From assembly GCA_964020155.1 (NCBI GenBank), contig OZ026549.1, positions 432,133 to 496,132 of the forward strand: DNA of 64,000 bases, written 5' to 3'. Under the pieces are notes generated by a model that saw only the letters and a list, made by a program, of their open reading frames with translations, had not been told where the DNA came from and ran no database searches. The DNA comes from Chondrilla cf. caribensis. Lineage: Eukaryota; Porifera; Demospongiae; Chondrillida; Chondrillidae. This document shows, one piece after another, positions 12,972 to 25,059 of this stretch. The position numbers were made by a program, and so were the translations under genes. Position 1 is the first letter of the stretch. Every line of letters starts with the position of its first letter.

Positions 12972-15672
12972 TCAACTCACTCTACAGTCAGTACTAGTGG
13001 TTGGAATCCATTTTAGTTTATTGACGAGGGCCTGGCTAAGGTAGCTCATGGTACCATAGCGACCACTGGGGGCAGAGTCATAAAAATGGACACAAATTCC
13101 CATTGGTTTCATGCAGGAATCCCCTTCTGGTTTACAGCAGCACTCCAACGCTGGTCCTCTGTTGGCAGCCTGCCATGAACAAGAGGGAGAAGACCACACA
13201 AATGTACAGCATCAGTAATAATAACAATGTTCATACATATTGCAGTGAAAGTGTCTATAGTGGTGACACTCGGGACTCAAAAATTGATGTTATATAGAAG
13301 TGGCCTATATATGCAGGTTGAATTGTACACTATACACAGACCCTATTGAGAGCTAGTAACCTAGCTGTTGTGGAGAGGTGACCTGCTGAATTGGATACAG
13401 TGACTATCATACATAGGTTGTATTGTATTGTAAAGTAGAAAGGCTAAATCACACATATGTACAGTCAGTGTAAGTGCTGCCATTTTCCATCCTTGCATGG
13501 AGAGACCGGTCAAGGCCCGCCACCGATAGACTAACCTGGTCTACAAGGAAGAGCTTCTGAGCATCCTGTATGAGGTGATCGATGACCAGCATCTGACCCA
13601 GCCCCTGCCCGGGGTCCTGCTGCACCACCACGCCCACCAACATGAGGGCTTCCACCACCAGCTGTCGGTACTCCGGCTCCTTCAGAGTGTTCAGACCTTC
13701 CTCCACCTTCAGGGCAAACTTCCATTCTCCAGATGTCATCTGAATGAATACAGTTCACAAAATAACACTGTAAAATGATTCAATGTGGCAATATTTGGTC
13801 GATGCAGTATAATATGCCTTGATAAGGCCAAATATGGGCATGGCTTTATAGGGATTCTCATGGGTCAAATAAAATCAATATGCATGTAAATTGACAATCT
13901 ACTACAGCAGGTTGGTGTGAGTGGCCTACACACTCCATTTGTAGCATGTGGGGAGTTATTATGGCTCAACCAAAGCCTGGCCTGAAGCATACTTGGGTGC
14001 AGTGTGTAGGAACAGTCCTGGGCTCACTTCTTCAATGGTTGGTCGCTGTGGTAGGTAATGCTCTCCCATCCGTATACCTTCACACTGGAGGGAACACACT
14101 AATACAGTAATACTGCACACAATACAGTGTGTGCAGGTGTGTGTTGATCCCATGTTATCCTAGTGTAGTTGTGAAATGTATTTATGATTAACGTCAACTT
14201 AGAAAATGTGAAAACATCTGTATTATTTCTACAGTGCATGTACAATGTATTCACTGTATACATTGCATTTAATGAGCACACTGCATGTACATACTACATA
14301 TGACCGTGAGTACTGTACGTGAGGTGTGCAGTCCTACATATTGGGGGCTGCCACCAGTGCAGGCAACACTCACATGCTCCAGGATGAACCAGACTTGATT
14401 GTAGAACTCGTGGGGTGCTCTGTTGAGGGCTCCGTCCAGCCTCCTCCGCTTCCTCCACACGCCCACTCTATCCTCTGGCACCTCCCCCTCCTCGGGGATG
14501 GAGGACAGCCAGTCAATGTCCTTCTTGAGCTGAACGGAGACGTTGCGTTTACTGTGGGTTACTATGGAGATCTGGGGTTGCATCTCGTAATTTCCATCTG
14601 CAAAACAAAGGTACCAGGATAGACAGACAGGAAGTGGGGAAACTATGATAGGTTACAGGAAGTGGGGGAACTATAATTGGGATTCAAACAGGAAGTAGTG
14701 TGTTAACTAGGAAGTTGCTCCATTGGGTATATCTCACCTGGATGGTCAATTTTGAACTCCTTTCCACTCAACAAGTGATACAACATGTTCTTCAGACCAC
14801 AAGGATTGAGGTTCAACAGGTGATCGGTAGCCTCCTCAACTGTGAGAGAGCATGAGTACGGTAAGTACACAATAAACTACAAGAATAAGACACTGAACTC
14901 CACACATCTCAAACTCGCCAGATGCCAGCCACAGACCACACTAGCTCTCAACTACACCCCTCATGTGTACATGTACAATCTAAACCTTGAGCCCTCTTCC
15001 CACTCCACACACATCATGTCCCATGCACATTGGACCTTGCATAGCACATACTTGGGCACCGCAGTGACCTGGACAACTCCTGCACCACGATGGACATGAT
15101 CAGTCCGACCCTCAGTCGCCTCATGTCCACAAACAGCGCTGGTTCCAGTCTTATGAACATGGCAAGGTAGACTATCAGCTCCTGAGTGACAGCACTGGCA
15201 CTGTGGTGGTTCCCGCAGCCTCTCTCAATGGTGAGGAGGAGCTCTGATGATGATAGTGGCCTGTGAACATGCAACATCAAGTACATATCTAGTACCTACA
15301 GTACAAGCTGTGGTGTGTGGGTGTGGTGTGGGTGTGGATGTGTGTGTACAGCAACACAAGAAGTGTACACATACTGTACAGCAAATATGCATGTACATCA
15401 TTCTGAGTAGGACTGGTGCAGTTACTGGTGGAGATGATGGGTTGTAGGAGGGGCAACTCACTGAGTGATTTCAATCTCTTTGCCGTGATAGGTTGGGTTG
15501 ATGAGACCAACTGTGAACTGCTTCTGTCGAACCAACAAATCTGAGGCTGCCTGGACAGCAGTGGACAGAGGGAGAATACATAAAGTACGTTTGAGTCAGG
15601 TAGACGCTTGTAAATGGACACAATTGTATGAATGGTGCACAGAACATACTGTACACCACACCTACACTCACA

Positions 15673-15734
<62 letters not shown>

Positions 15735-16336
15735 CGAGAAGGCACTCACTTGTGCAAGATCTTCCACAACCTTGTGCAACAACCCAGCAGTATGTCGCAA
15801 TAAGGCATACATCCTCATCATACTGGCCTTCTCATAGACCTCCTCCAGAAGAGTCCGAATCTTGACCTTCTCTCCAGTTTTGAGCTCCAGGATGAAGTCC
15901 AACCCGCTACATGGGCAACACCAACACACAACGTTAGGACAAGACAACAACAACATCACAACACAACATATAAGACAACAATAAACAAAGTACAGCATAT
16001 GTATATAAGAAAACAACATCTGAACACAGTATGAGACAGCAACAGAACTACTTATATGACAGCAACATCAACATTCGAATATCATAAACAACAACATTAG
16101 AACACAAGACAACAACAACATTTCAACACAGCGTAAGACAACAATGAGGACAAAATCAGAACACAGTAAAAGATAACAACTAAATTAGAACACGGTAAGG
16201 ACAACAATAACATCAGAAAACAGTAGAAGATGACAACATCGAAAAACAGCACAAGAAAACAACACCAATATCAAAACACAACTTAAGACAACAAAGAATA
16301 CCAGCAATATACCTGCACCTTTGTACCTCCAACTAC

Positions 16337-16380
<44 letters not shown>

Positions 16381-19245
16381 GTCCCCACTTAGCACAACAT
16401 ACACCAGCTCACTCACAATGAGGTGCACAGGTGATGCAGGATGTCCGCCTGTTCCTGGATGTCCTGCGTGCCCTGCAGCACGTCCAGCATGGCCTCAATG
16501 GAGGCTCCCTGGAAGCTGTCCCGTCTGGAGTGGGAGGGGCTTCTCATCTTGAAGGAATCAACCGTGAGATGGCTCTCCTTCAAGTGCGACCGACTACCAG
16601 ACCATGCTGATGCAACTACAGCGGGTGTGGGAGCGATGATGAAAACACCACATGCAAGTCACATGCGTGCAGAAGTGAATAGAACGTTATATGCTAATGA
16701 CATGCATGTAAAAGGAGTGAGCTGTGTGACTGGCATGTATGTATCAGGGGTTAGTGGGGTGAGTGTACACTGCAGGGAGTGAGGTCATGTTTGAGAGGTG
16801 AATTTCTGAGCCAGTTCACCTTCAATTTCTGTTGGACCTCTAAACATGGACCTTCTGTTCTTCCTGATAGCTCCAATAACATCGCTTGGTATCTCATTTC
16901 TTCTGAACAACTTAGGAGATGGCTGTGATGAGAGGAGGTGGAGGGTGAGGAGTGGAGGTGATGGGTGGTGATGGTGAAGGATGGAGGTAATGATGAAGGA
17001 TGGAGGTGATGGTGAAGGGTGATGGGGAAGGTGGGATGATGGTAAAGGATGGAGGTGTTAGTGAAGGGTGAAGGTGATGTGAAGGTAATGGTGAAGAGTG
17101 AAGGTGATGGTGAAACTGATAGTGAAGGGTGGAGGTGATGATGAAGGGTGGAGGTGATGGTAAAGGTGATAGTGAAGGTGATGGTGAAGGTGATAGTGAA
17201 AGTGATGGTGAAGGGTGGAGGTGATTGACAATAAATGGATGAAGCTGCATATGCCCCTATCATGCACATCAATCAAGATACAAACCTCTAAAAATGATGA
17301 AAGTCTTTGAAAGTTTCTCCTGGGACTGGTCACCTTCCCAACATGAGGCAGAACTACACACGGTCCAAACAAGGGATGCACACAAAAAGTGAAATACACA
17401 CTGCACATAGTGAACGAAGATGGATGTCACTGCAGACACTTTCATCGTACACTACACACACAGACTTATCTGCCTCCATATCATGTCATACACTGGCACC
17501 GACACACCAACACTCACCGTCACTGACGTCTCCCCTGATCTTCTCCAGGAAGGTTAGCTTGGAGATACAGGAGGTCTTCAAGAGGTCAGGGAGGTTACCA
17601 AGTATGATCCTTGTACCTGTGAATGGTACAGGAGCGGGGATAAGGTGTGTGGTTACAACAGTGACAGGCTCACACTAAAACAGTGGTTTACATATACACA
17701 CATGAAAACTGCAGTCATTACCACGTACCTGTGAGTACATGTGCATGTACAAACTCTCCCACCCACCTCTCCCTCAAATCCCAAACACCAACACATATAA
17801 TGTAAAACCATAGAATCCACATACATTAGTACAATCCCCATCTCTCCCTCTCCATCCCCCCACCTGCCACATAACCATTGTTCATTCTCTCGATCAGCCT
17901 CCACACAGCGTTCTTGTGCCAGTCCTTGGGGTCTCCCAACATCAGCCTCATTATGGGGAGGGTCATGGTTGGGCGACCCAGCTTCTTCCAGTTGCCACGG
18001 AGATAAGCGATGTCAGTTCTGATGAGGTCTACCAATAGGTCATTGTCCAACCAAAGATAAAACTGCTCCTGGTCCACAAACTGATTTTAAAATGGAAGTA
18101 GAAAGAGAAAAGCGAGGGTAGTGACTACATCAAACTGATCCAGTAATCTCATGTACAGTATGTACTACCCTTCATGTACAGTATGTACTACCCTCATGTA
18201 CAGCATGTACTACCCTTCATGTACAGTACGTACTACCCTCATGTACAGTACGTACTACCCTTCATGTACAGTATGTACTACCCTTCATGTACAGTACGTA
18301 CTACCCTCATGTACAGTATGTACTACCCTCATGTACAGTATGTACTACCCTTCATGTACAGTATGTGCTACCCTCATGTACAGTATGTACTACCCTTCAT
18401 GTACAGTATGTACTACCCTCATGTACAGTATGTACTACCCTTCATGTACAGTATGTACTACCCTCATGTACAGTACGTACTACCCTTCATGTACAGTACG
18501 TACTACCCTTCATGTACAGTATGTACTACCCTCATGTACAGTACGTACTACCCTTCATGTACAGTACGTACTACCCTTCATGTACAGTATGTACTACCCT
18601 TCATGTACAGTACGTACTACCCTCATGTACAGTATGTACTACCCCTCATGTACAGTACATACTACCCTTCATGTACAGTATGTACTACCCTCATGTACAG
18701 TACATACTACCCTTCATGTACAGCATGTACTACCCCTTGGCTTGATTGTTTACAAGAGCTTAGCAGATACAGACACTACTGGCTAATTGACAACTCTGCT
18801 GTTCCCTTCTTATCACATGAGCAAAGTGCCCATATCTACGAAACCATCATAAACAATCAAGCCAAAGGGTCTGTATATCTGCAACAGCCCTACCAGAAGT
18901 ACATAGCTATTACATAAGTAGAATGGTAAACACACTCAAAGGCACCCACACACACAACCTCACACACTCACACCCACCCACACACCTGAGGAGTGAAGGC
19001 ATAGAAGTTTCCCTGGAAGATGAATATCTGGCTTGTACCAAGTATGCCCATCTTGTGATGGGGACGTCCCGTCAACTTCATCTTCTTGTTGACTCCAAGC
19101 TTCATGTAAGCAGTGCTGAGAGACCTGGCCGGCAGGATGCTGAGAGGAGCTGCACAGGAGATCTTGGCCTCTGCTATGGTCTGCACATTGATGCCTCTTC
19201 TCCCAATCTCATGTTTGAGATGAACGTCTTCACACACCAGAGCAA
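12972..19245 (-). CDS. PHKA: Phosphorylase b kinase regulatory subunit alpha, C-terminal portion (14 exons)
   Basis: Exons in transcript order: 19245-18986, 18080-17864, 17616-17518, 17353-17286, 16910-16820, 16615-16417, 15906-15750, 15550-15462, 15260-15052, 14839-14738, 14597-14374, 14084-14028, 13739-13536, 13169-12972. Phases agree at every junction and give about 723 residues. Recognised from conserved blocks of the alpha/beta regulatory family: MKLTGRPHHKMGILGTSQIF, DQEQFYLWLDN, IQEQADILHHL, QELIVYLAMFIR, KRRRLDGALNR, EPEYRQLVVEA and YDSAPSGRYGTMSYLS. The first and last blocks are closer to alpha than beta. The protein ends DCRVS, a CaaX-type box where vertebrate alpha and beta are prenylated. 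SRRDSFQ in the 16417-16615 exon is a PKA-type RRxS site. The N-terminal glucoamylase-like region (roughly 500 residues in known alpha subunits) is missing here, although the 19245 exon begins at a good acceptor and so expects upstream exons. Confidence 0.9.
15671..15733 (+). repeat. CA array in a PHKA intron
   Basis: Pure CA dinucleotide tract in the intron between exons 15906-15750 and 15550-15462. A second short CA tract lies at 16338-16378. Confidence 0.9.
16920..17225 (+). repeat. GATGGTGAAGG-type minisatellite in a PHKA intron
   Basis: Irregular tandem repeats of GGTGATGGTGAAGG(T/A) between PHKA exons 17353-17286 and 16910-16820. On the minus strand they read as runs of His/Ser/Pro codons, but the flanking splice sites and phases exclude them from the coding model. 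Confidence 0.85.
18150..18735 (+). repeat. 22/23-bp minisatellite in a PHKA intron
   Basis: About 26 tandem copies of CATGTACAGTATGTACTACC followed by CT or CTT, alternating 22 and 23 bases. The core is close to self-complementary (GTAC...GTAC), so each copy could form a small hairpin. It lies in the intron between exons 19245-18986 and 18080-17864. Confidence 0.9.
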
Positions 19246-19373
19246 CTGGACGGGGAACAAGAAGAGAGAGAATGATATGTTACCTTTGTTGAGTGCAATT
19301 TGTGAAGAAGATGAACAATGATATGGATTGTCTATAATCTAACTGGAATTAGCTACATGATGTGAATCAATGG

Positions 19374-19458
<85 letters not shown>

Positions 19459-19520
19459 TGTGTGTGTGCGTGCATGTACATGTACATGTGTGTGCATGTG
19501 TGTTTGTGCATTAGTGTGTC

Positions 19521-19601
<81 letters not shown>

Positions 19602-20050
19602 ATGTACATGTACATGTGTGTGCGTGTGTGTTTGTGCATGAGTGTACGTTCATACTCCAGTACACTCGTCATACATAAGATCAAAAGGAGCAATATTGTA
19701 CAAGGCTGTTGACTGTATAGTTTGATGAAATGAATCCTCACTACAGCTCAATAGTCATACTAAAACTATGATGATTACACTCTGAAGTCCATCCTCTACA
19801 CACCCAATCATTCAACTACAGACACCAGTGCAGCTGGTCAGTGGGGAATGACCTTCGATGCTCCAACCAGCTCGAGCACAAACATCCAATAAATGAACGT
19901 GTACGTACGTACATACTGTATGTGTGTTGAAATGGAACTGAAAATTGAACCTATTGGTATCTGGATTACATTTAGATAACGGAGAGATAAAAGGCTATAC
20001 AAAAAGAAACAAAAAACAACAGGCACTTGTGAGGTTGGCTAGTGGAGAAG
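19246..20050. other. Spacer between the PHKA fragment and R4, with TG array
   Basis: Holds a compound TG/TACATG array (19374-19635) and about 400 bases of unique sequence. I find no minus-strand exon resembling the upstream part of phosphorylase kinase alpha. The R4 promoter should lie in its last part. Confidence 0.6.
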
Positions 20051-23000
20051 ATGATACTGGAGAGTACCTTAGTTCTTATACTTCTTGTTGGTGGTGAGTT
20101 GGGCAGAGAGGATCATTGTAGCTGTATATTAGGATCACAATAATGGATACAGTACAGTACCAGCCACTGTGGTGTGGAGGTGGTGATACGCAGAGCCCAA
20201 CATACACTGTGCCAACAGATGTAAAGTACTACTGTAACAGTACATTGCATAAGTATATATTATATATAGTACACATTTGGGGGGCAAGTGGACTTCACCG
20301 TAGAGTGCTGACACCACTATGCCAATCTCAGAAAGTATAATAACTGCTACGTATACTTCCTCTCTTGAATCTAAGGGGGGCACTCTTGTACCAAAGTGGT
20401 GATCGATGGATACACAGTCAATTCAACCTTCAACTCTCCAGCTACTCTACCACTAGGAACAACTCTTATTCTAGTTTGTAGAATCAGTGGAATACCACAT
20501 GGACTACAGACGAACTATCACTGGACATGTCCAAATGAACTATGTCAACAAACAGGATATGTTGGGAGAAAGATCAACAACAATATTATAGCCATCAACA
20601 TAACCTCTACAAGTGATGGAGGGACATACACCTGTAATGTCAATGCCGAAGGAAGGGAAGATAGTCAACAGTTTCAACTGAATGTTAATGGTCAGTGTTT
20701 GCAAGTGCATATTACTAGTACAGTGTGTACATACCCATGGTGATACACTGGTCTACTTCATACTGTGTACTTTAGGTGGTCAAGTTGTTCACAGTTATGG
20801 GAGACTGATATTCCATGAGAGAGTCATCACTGACAAACAACAACTACAACCACCAAACAATGACAGTGGAGATGGGAGGATTCAGTGTAGAATGAGCAAT
20901 GGAAGGGCTGGGTTTTCATATCATGGACGCCCTATAGCAGGTGACACTAGTGGAGATGTTCATCAGATCAGAAGTGGATCTACTGCTACTGTAGTCGTAA
21001 GAGATGGAGTTTTCAACAATTTTGTGAATTTTGAAGGGAATTGTGCTGATATCTACCACTACCTGTTTCTATCCAATGGTGAGTAGTGTATGTAGTTAGG
21101 GTCAAGTTGTGGTTGAACTGCACAGCATGTGATGTTACAGTAGTAACCAAAACATGCACATAATAAATAATTAAGGCTACTCTACTATGCACTACACAAT
21201 GGACTATTTGAAATGCCTCAAACACATGATCTGAATACACAAGCATCACATACAGTACCAACTGGGTATAGACAATAGCTTACTAGTTTCATTTATGCAA
21301 TATAACAGCAAATGTGACATTTATTAAAGCATCGAGGAAAACATAGTTCTCCACATCTCAATCAATGATACTATATTACAATACTTAATATTTTTATGCT
21401 CTCTAGGTACTCTCCCTGATGTCTCTATAACTGGTACAACCAGTAATGATACCAGTGTCACTGTGACCATTGGTACCATACCTAGTGGTATTGAGAGGGT
21501 TATCATTGGATATCACAGACTGGACCTTGGAGTACCAGTAGTAGGAGAGTATGGGAATAATAATATGAGACCATCAAGAACATTCTCCTCACTGGTACCT
21601 GGTGCTAGGTACAGGATTACAGCATGGGGACTTGGTGGAAGTGATGATAGAAGAAGGAGTCGGTCACCAGCTGTGAGGGAAGTTACTACAATGGAACAAA
21701 GTGAGTTGATGCAATGGTCAGTTAATTGGTCACATAGGCAGTGTGCACACATCACTAATCAGTGGATAAATGCCTACAACATCTCATACATGTACATCCC
21801 ACACAGATCCATCTCCTCCAAGACACCTCACTATAACTAGAGTGTTTGATGATGGGATTGAACTAAACTGGATACCACCTAGTGAACCTAATGGAGACAT
21901 ACGACATTACATCATCAAATACACCACACAAGATAGAACACAACAAGAGATCAACACTACAAACAACATCACCTACTATAACTTAACAGGACTAGAGAGA
22001 GGACAGACCTATAACAACATCACAGTGGTAGCTGTCAACTCAGCTGGAGGTGGGAGAGGAAGTCAATCTACAACAAGTCATGTACATAACTCAACAGTGG
22101 AGTGTACAAGTGAGTTAGAGTATAGAGGGTGCTGTCTGAATACCAATTACTACAATATCCTGTATGTATTACTTACATATAATCATCAGAAATACCCGTA
22201 CCACCTCCTACAACCAGCACACCATCTCCTACAACCAGCACACCATCTCCTACAACCAGCACACCATCTCCTACAACCAGCACACCATCTCCTGCAACCA
22301 GCACACCATCTCCTACAACCAGCACACCAAGTGAGGGTACTATTGTACCACAAGAGGTGCACCTACATCACAATGTTATTGTCCCTCCATGCAGCCTTGA
22401 CGTCCATGGTCACAGAGTCTCCAAGCAACAATGCCTCAACAGTACCAACTACTTCAGGTTAGAAAAAATAAATGACTGTACATTCTTGTCAGATATGTAG
22501 TAGATGGGAAATGTACTCACTGCAGAAGACTAATTGACTAATTAGTCTTTGCTGTGAGTACAATTTCCCATGTACCAACCCAAGGAGGGATTTATCTATC
22601 ATGTATCCTGGCAACCAAGAAGTGTATCAAAATTAATCAGGTTTTGTCAAAAAGTACATCAACTTGACCTGTTCTGAGCTAGTACATGGGAAATGTACAT
22701 AGGTCAGTTCCTTTGATGTTACCTTCAACCAGGATACACGACTCACTGTAACAACAGAGTGAATTACACCATTAGTTGACAGTGTGAAAGTCTTTAGAGC
22801 ATCTTCCAGGAAATACATATGTATGTACATGACCACAAACATTGAATGTGTGTGGAGGAAGCCATTCAACACCACAACCTATTTCCCACAAAATTTAAAC
22901 AACTTGAATGACCGTGTGTATAGAGCACAGGCTTCCCATTGTGGGCACCACGTAGGTTGGGTCAGGTGACCTGCTGTAGAGGAGGGGTGTCATCATAAAT

Positions 23001-24024
23001 AAGATTTAACCAACTCTGTTTGTAGTAATACCCTCTACACAGAATAACACACCAACAATAGGATGTACTCTTTCTTTAACATTACACACAAAATGCAATA
23101 CAAACACAAATAGAACACAATATGTAGTACTGTCAGCTCAGGAGTAATGTATTAGATGATACCATATTTACTGTATAATTTTTGCTGTTAAATCGTATTC
23201 TCGCTATTAACACTACAGGTCCTCCAACACTAGCAATAGCAGGTGCAGGGGTGGGAGTTGTCGTCGTAGTCCTCCTGATAATACTGCTGGTAGTGGTCAT
23301 GATAGTGGTGTTGGTGGTGAGACACAAGAAGATGCAAAACAGCAAAGCAGAAGCCTATGATAGAGTTTTGCACCACTACGAATCAGGAGAAGACAACAAC
23401 TATCATGAAACCCTATACAGCATAGTAGGGAACATGTTTGGGGGTGAAGAGGAGGACGGGTCCATAGTGGAAGACAACAGAGGACCTACGTATGACGATG
23501 TCGGCGAATCTATAAAAGAACCAAGGTATAGTTTTGTGATTCACCCCCAGCATCATGTCGGCATAGTGACACACACCACCACCCAACCAGGAGGAACGAC
23601 TACTGGTGTAGGTCCGATATCTGCAGAATATGATGATTTGGACTCTAAACCTCACCCACAACAATATGATGACATAGTCACATATACCACCACCAAACCA
23701 GGAGGGAAGACTACAGATTTTGGGCCAATTTCTGCAGAATATGATGACGTGGGCCATAAAGTTCATTCACAATATGATTTTGTACTCTCACACACAATCA
23801 CCCAACCAGGAGGGAAGACTGACGGTCTAATGCCAATATCTGCAGGATATGAGGACTTGGACTCTGTTTGTGCCAACACTACAGCCACAATAACTGAACA
23901 GAGAACAAAGGCTTCACGTATTGGAGAGGTTGTCTATACCCTTCCTGACAAATCGAAGAACAACAAAGAAGAGGAAGACAGTTATGAAGAAGAAGGAATG
24001 GGTCACACTGGAGTATCGAATTGA
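20051..24024 (+). CDS. R4: class B receptor with MILES-type signal peptide and acidic C-terminus
   Basis: Exons: 20051-20093 (signal peptide MILESTLVLILLVGG), 20376-20690 (Ig1, entered through a CTAAG acceptor with unusual leader GHSCTK), 20776-21078 (Ig2), 21407-21700 (FN3-1), 21807-22109 (FN3-2), 22190-22330 (stalk with repeated TTSTPSP), 23219-24024 (membrane segment and long tail); 734 residues. The tail has about nine YxxV/L/I motifs (for example PTYDDV, AEYDDL, QQYDDI, SQYDFV, GYEDL) set in three TQPGG-type cassettes. It is a chimera: the signal exon matches R9-R11, whereas the membrane/tail exon matches R5-R8. A frameshift near the end converts the Lys-rich C-terminus of its relatives into an acidic one (KEEEDSYEEEG). 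The final extracellular exons are separated by a 0.9-kb intron. Confidence 0.85.
22190..22330 (+). repeat. 21-bp coding repeats in the R4 stalk exon
   Basis: About six in-frame copies of CCTACAACCAGCACACCATCT encode TTSTPSP heptads, a likely O-glycosylated stalk. Other genes have only one to three copies. Confidence 0.85.
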
Positions 24025-24139
24025 GAACCACTATCAAGTACAGAGACAAACAAAAGCAAACTTCTTACATGCATAGAAAATCCTGAACAATTGTACACAG
24101 CAGTGGATGTCACCACAAAGAAGCTAAATGAGCACTAAC

Positions 24140-24170
<31 letters not shown>

Positions 24171-24724
24171 CATTTTGTATTACAAGCATGTAACCATATT
24201 TACACAGTTCATGTCACTCTGACTGTATTTTCCATTTTGGCTTCATGTGTATTAGATGCATATTAACACATACATGAGCATGGCTGTACCAGCAATATTT
24301 TAATACTATTATAATTATTATCACCTTCATATGTACACAGTGTACCACATGTACACAGTTCATGTACAAACTTCTCACAATGTAGCAAGGGACTACAGTA
24401 TACAATATATACACACATCTCACACATGAACTACACAAAACAATGGGTCCACTCAATTGATCTGTACTGACCAGCAATACAGTCACACTAGGATCATCAT
24501 AGTGGGGAGGTGTACAAATATGCCATACTACAGAGTAGTCTGGTAGGACCAACCATACAATGTATAAATGGACAAATACAAGTGTCATTCAACAAGGTCT
24601 TCACTGTGACCACAACCACACACCACACATGCTCAAATAATCTGAGACTTGATTGGTGTTTGAAGGGACCAGGTCCATCAGGACCACCACCTGTATAACA
24701 CCTCTAGTAGTACCCAGCTGTTAG
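24025..24724 (+). repeat. Class B 3' flank, copy 1
   Basis: Sequence after the R4 stop that recurs after R5, R6, R7 and R8, for example CATGAGCATGGCTGTACCAG and CATGCTCAAATAATCTGAGA. It includes a TG array (24140-24168). The long minus-strand open frame here recurs in the copies but shows no recognisable protein. Confidence 0.75.
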
Positions 24725-24851
24725 CCAGAGGGAGGTCACTACAAGGGGAGTTATGGGGGAGGTCACTACAAGGGGAGTTGTGGGGGAAGTCACTACAAGG
24801 GGAGTTGTGGGGGAGGTCACTACAAGGGGAGTTGCGGGGGAGGTTATTGAA
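24725..24851 (+). repeat. 27-bp G-rich minisatellite upstream of R5 (about 4 copies)
   Basis: Tandem units containing GGTCACTACAAGGGGAGTTG, about 210 bases before the R5 signal exon. It is the shortest true array of the family. Confidence 0.9.
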
Positions 24852-25059
24852 AGAAACAGGTTAAGGCCATATTGAGGTGACAGAAACATTACAAGGCATA
24901 TATCACAAACATGTGCTAAGCCTACTAATGGGTTACAATTAAGGTTATCAGGTGATTCCAAGGTGAAAATAACATTCAAGCGTTGTATACGCACACTGGA
25001 TAGGGTTCAGTTTCAGTACAGACAGTAGAGCTGAAAGTAGTAGTGGCCGGTAGAGTGAG

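Noticed and set aside
18151..18786. Tyr/Cys-rich open frames over the 18.2-18.7 kb repeat
   Set aside because: Tandem 22/23-bp repeat inside a PHKA intron whose flanking exons splice in phase.
24214..24588. Minus-strand open frame conserved in several class B 3' flanks (also 29275-29799 and 43603-43854)
   Set aside because: Conserved only because the flanks are duplicates; ends differ between copies, it is broken near 34783-35031, and no recognisable domain is present.
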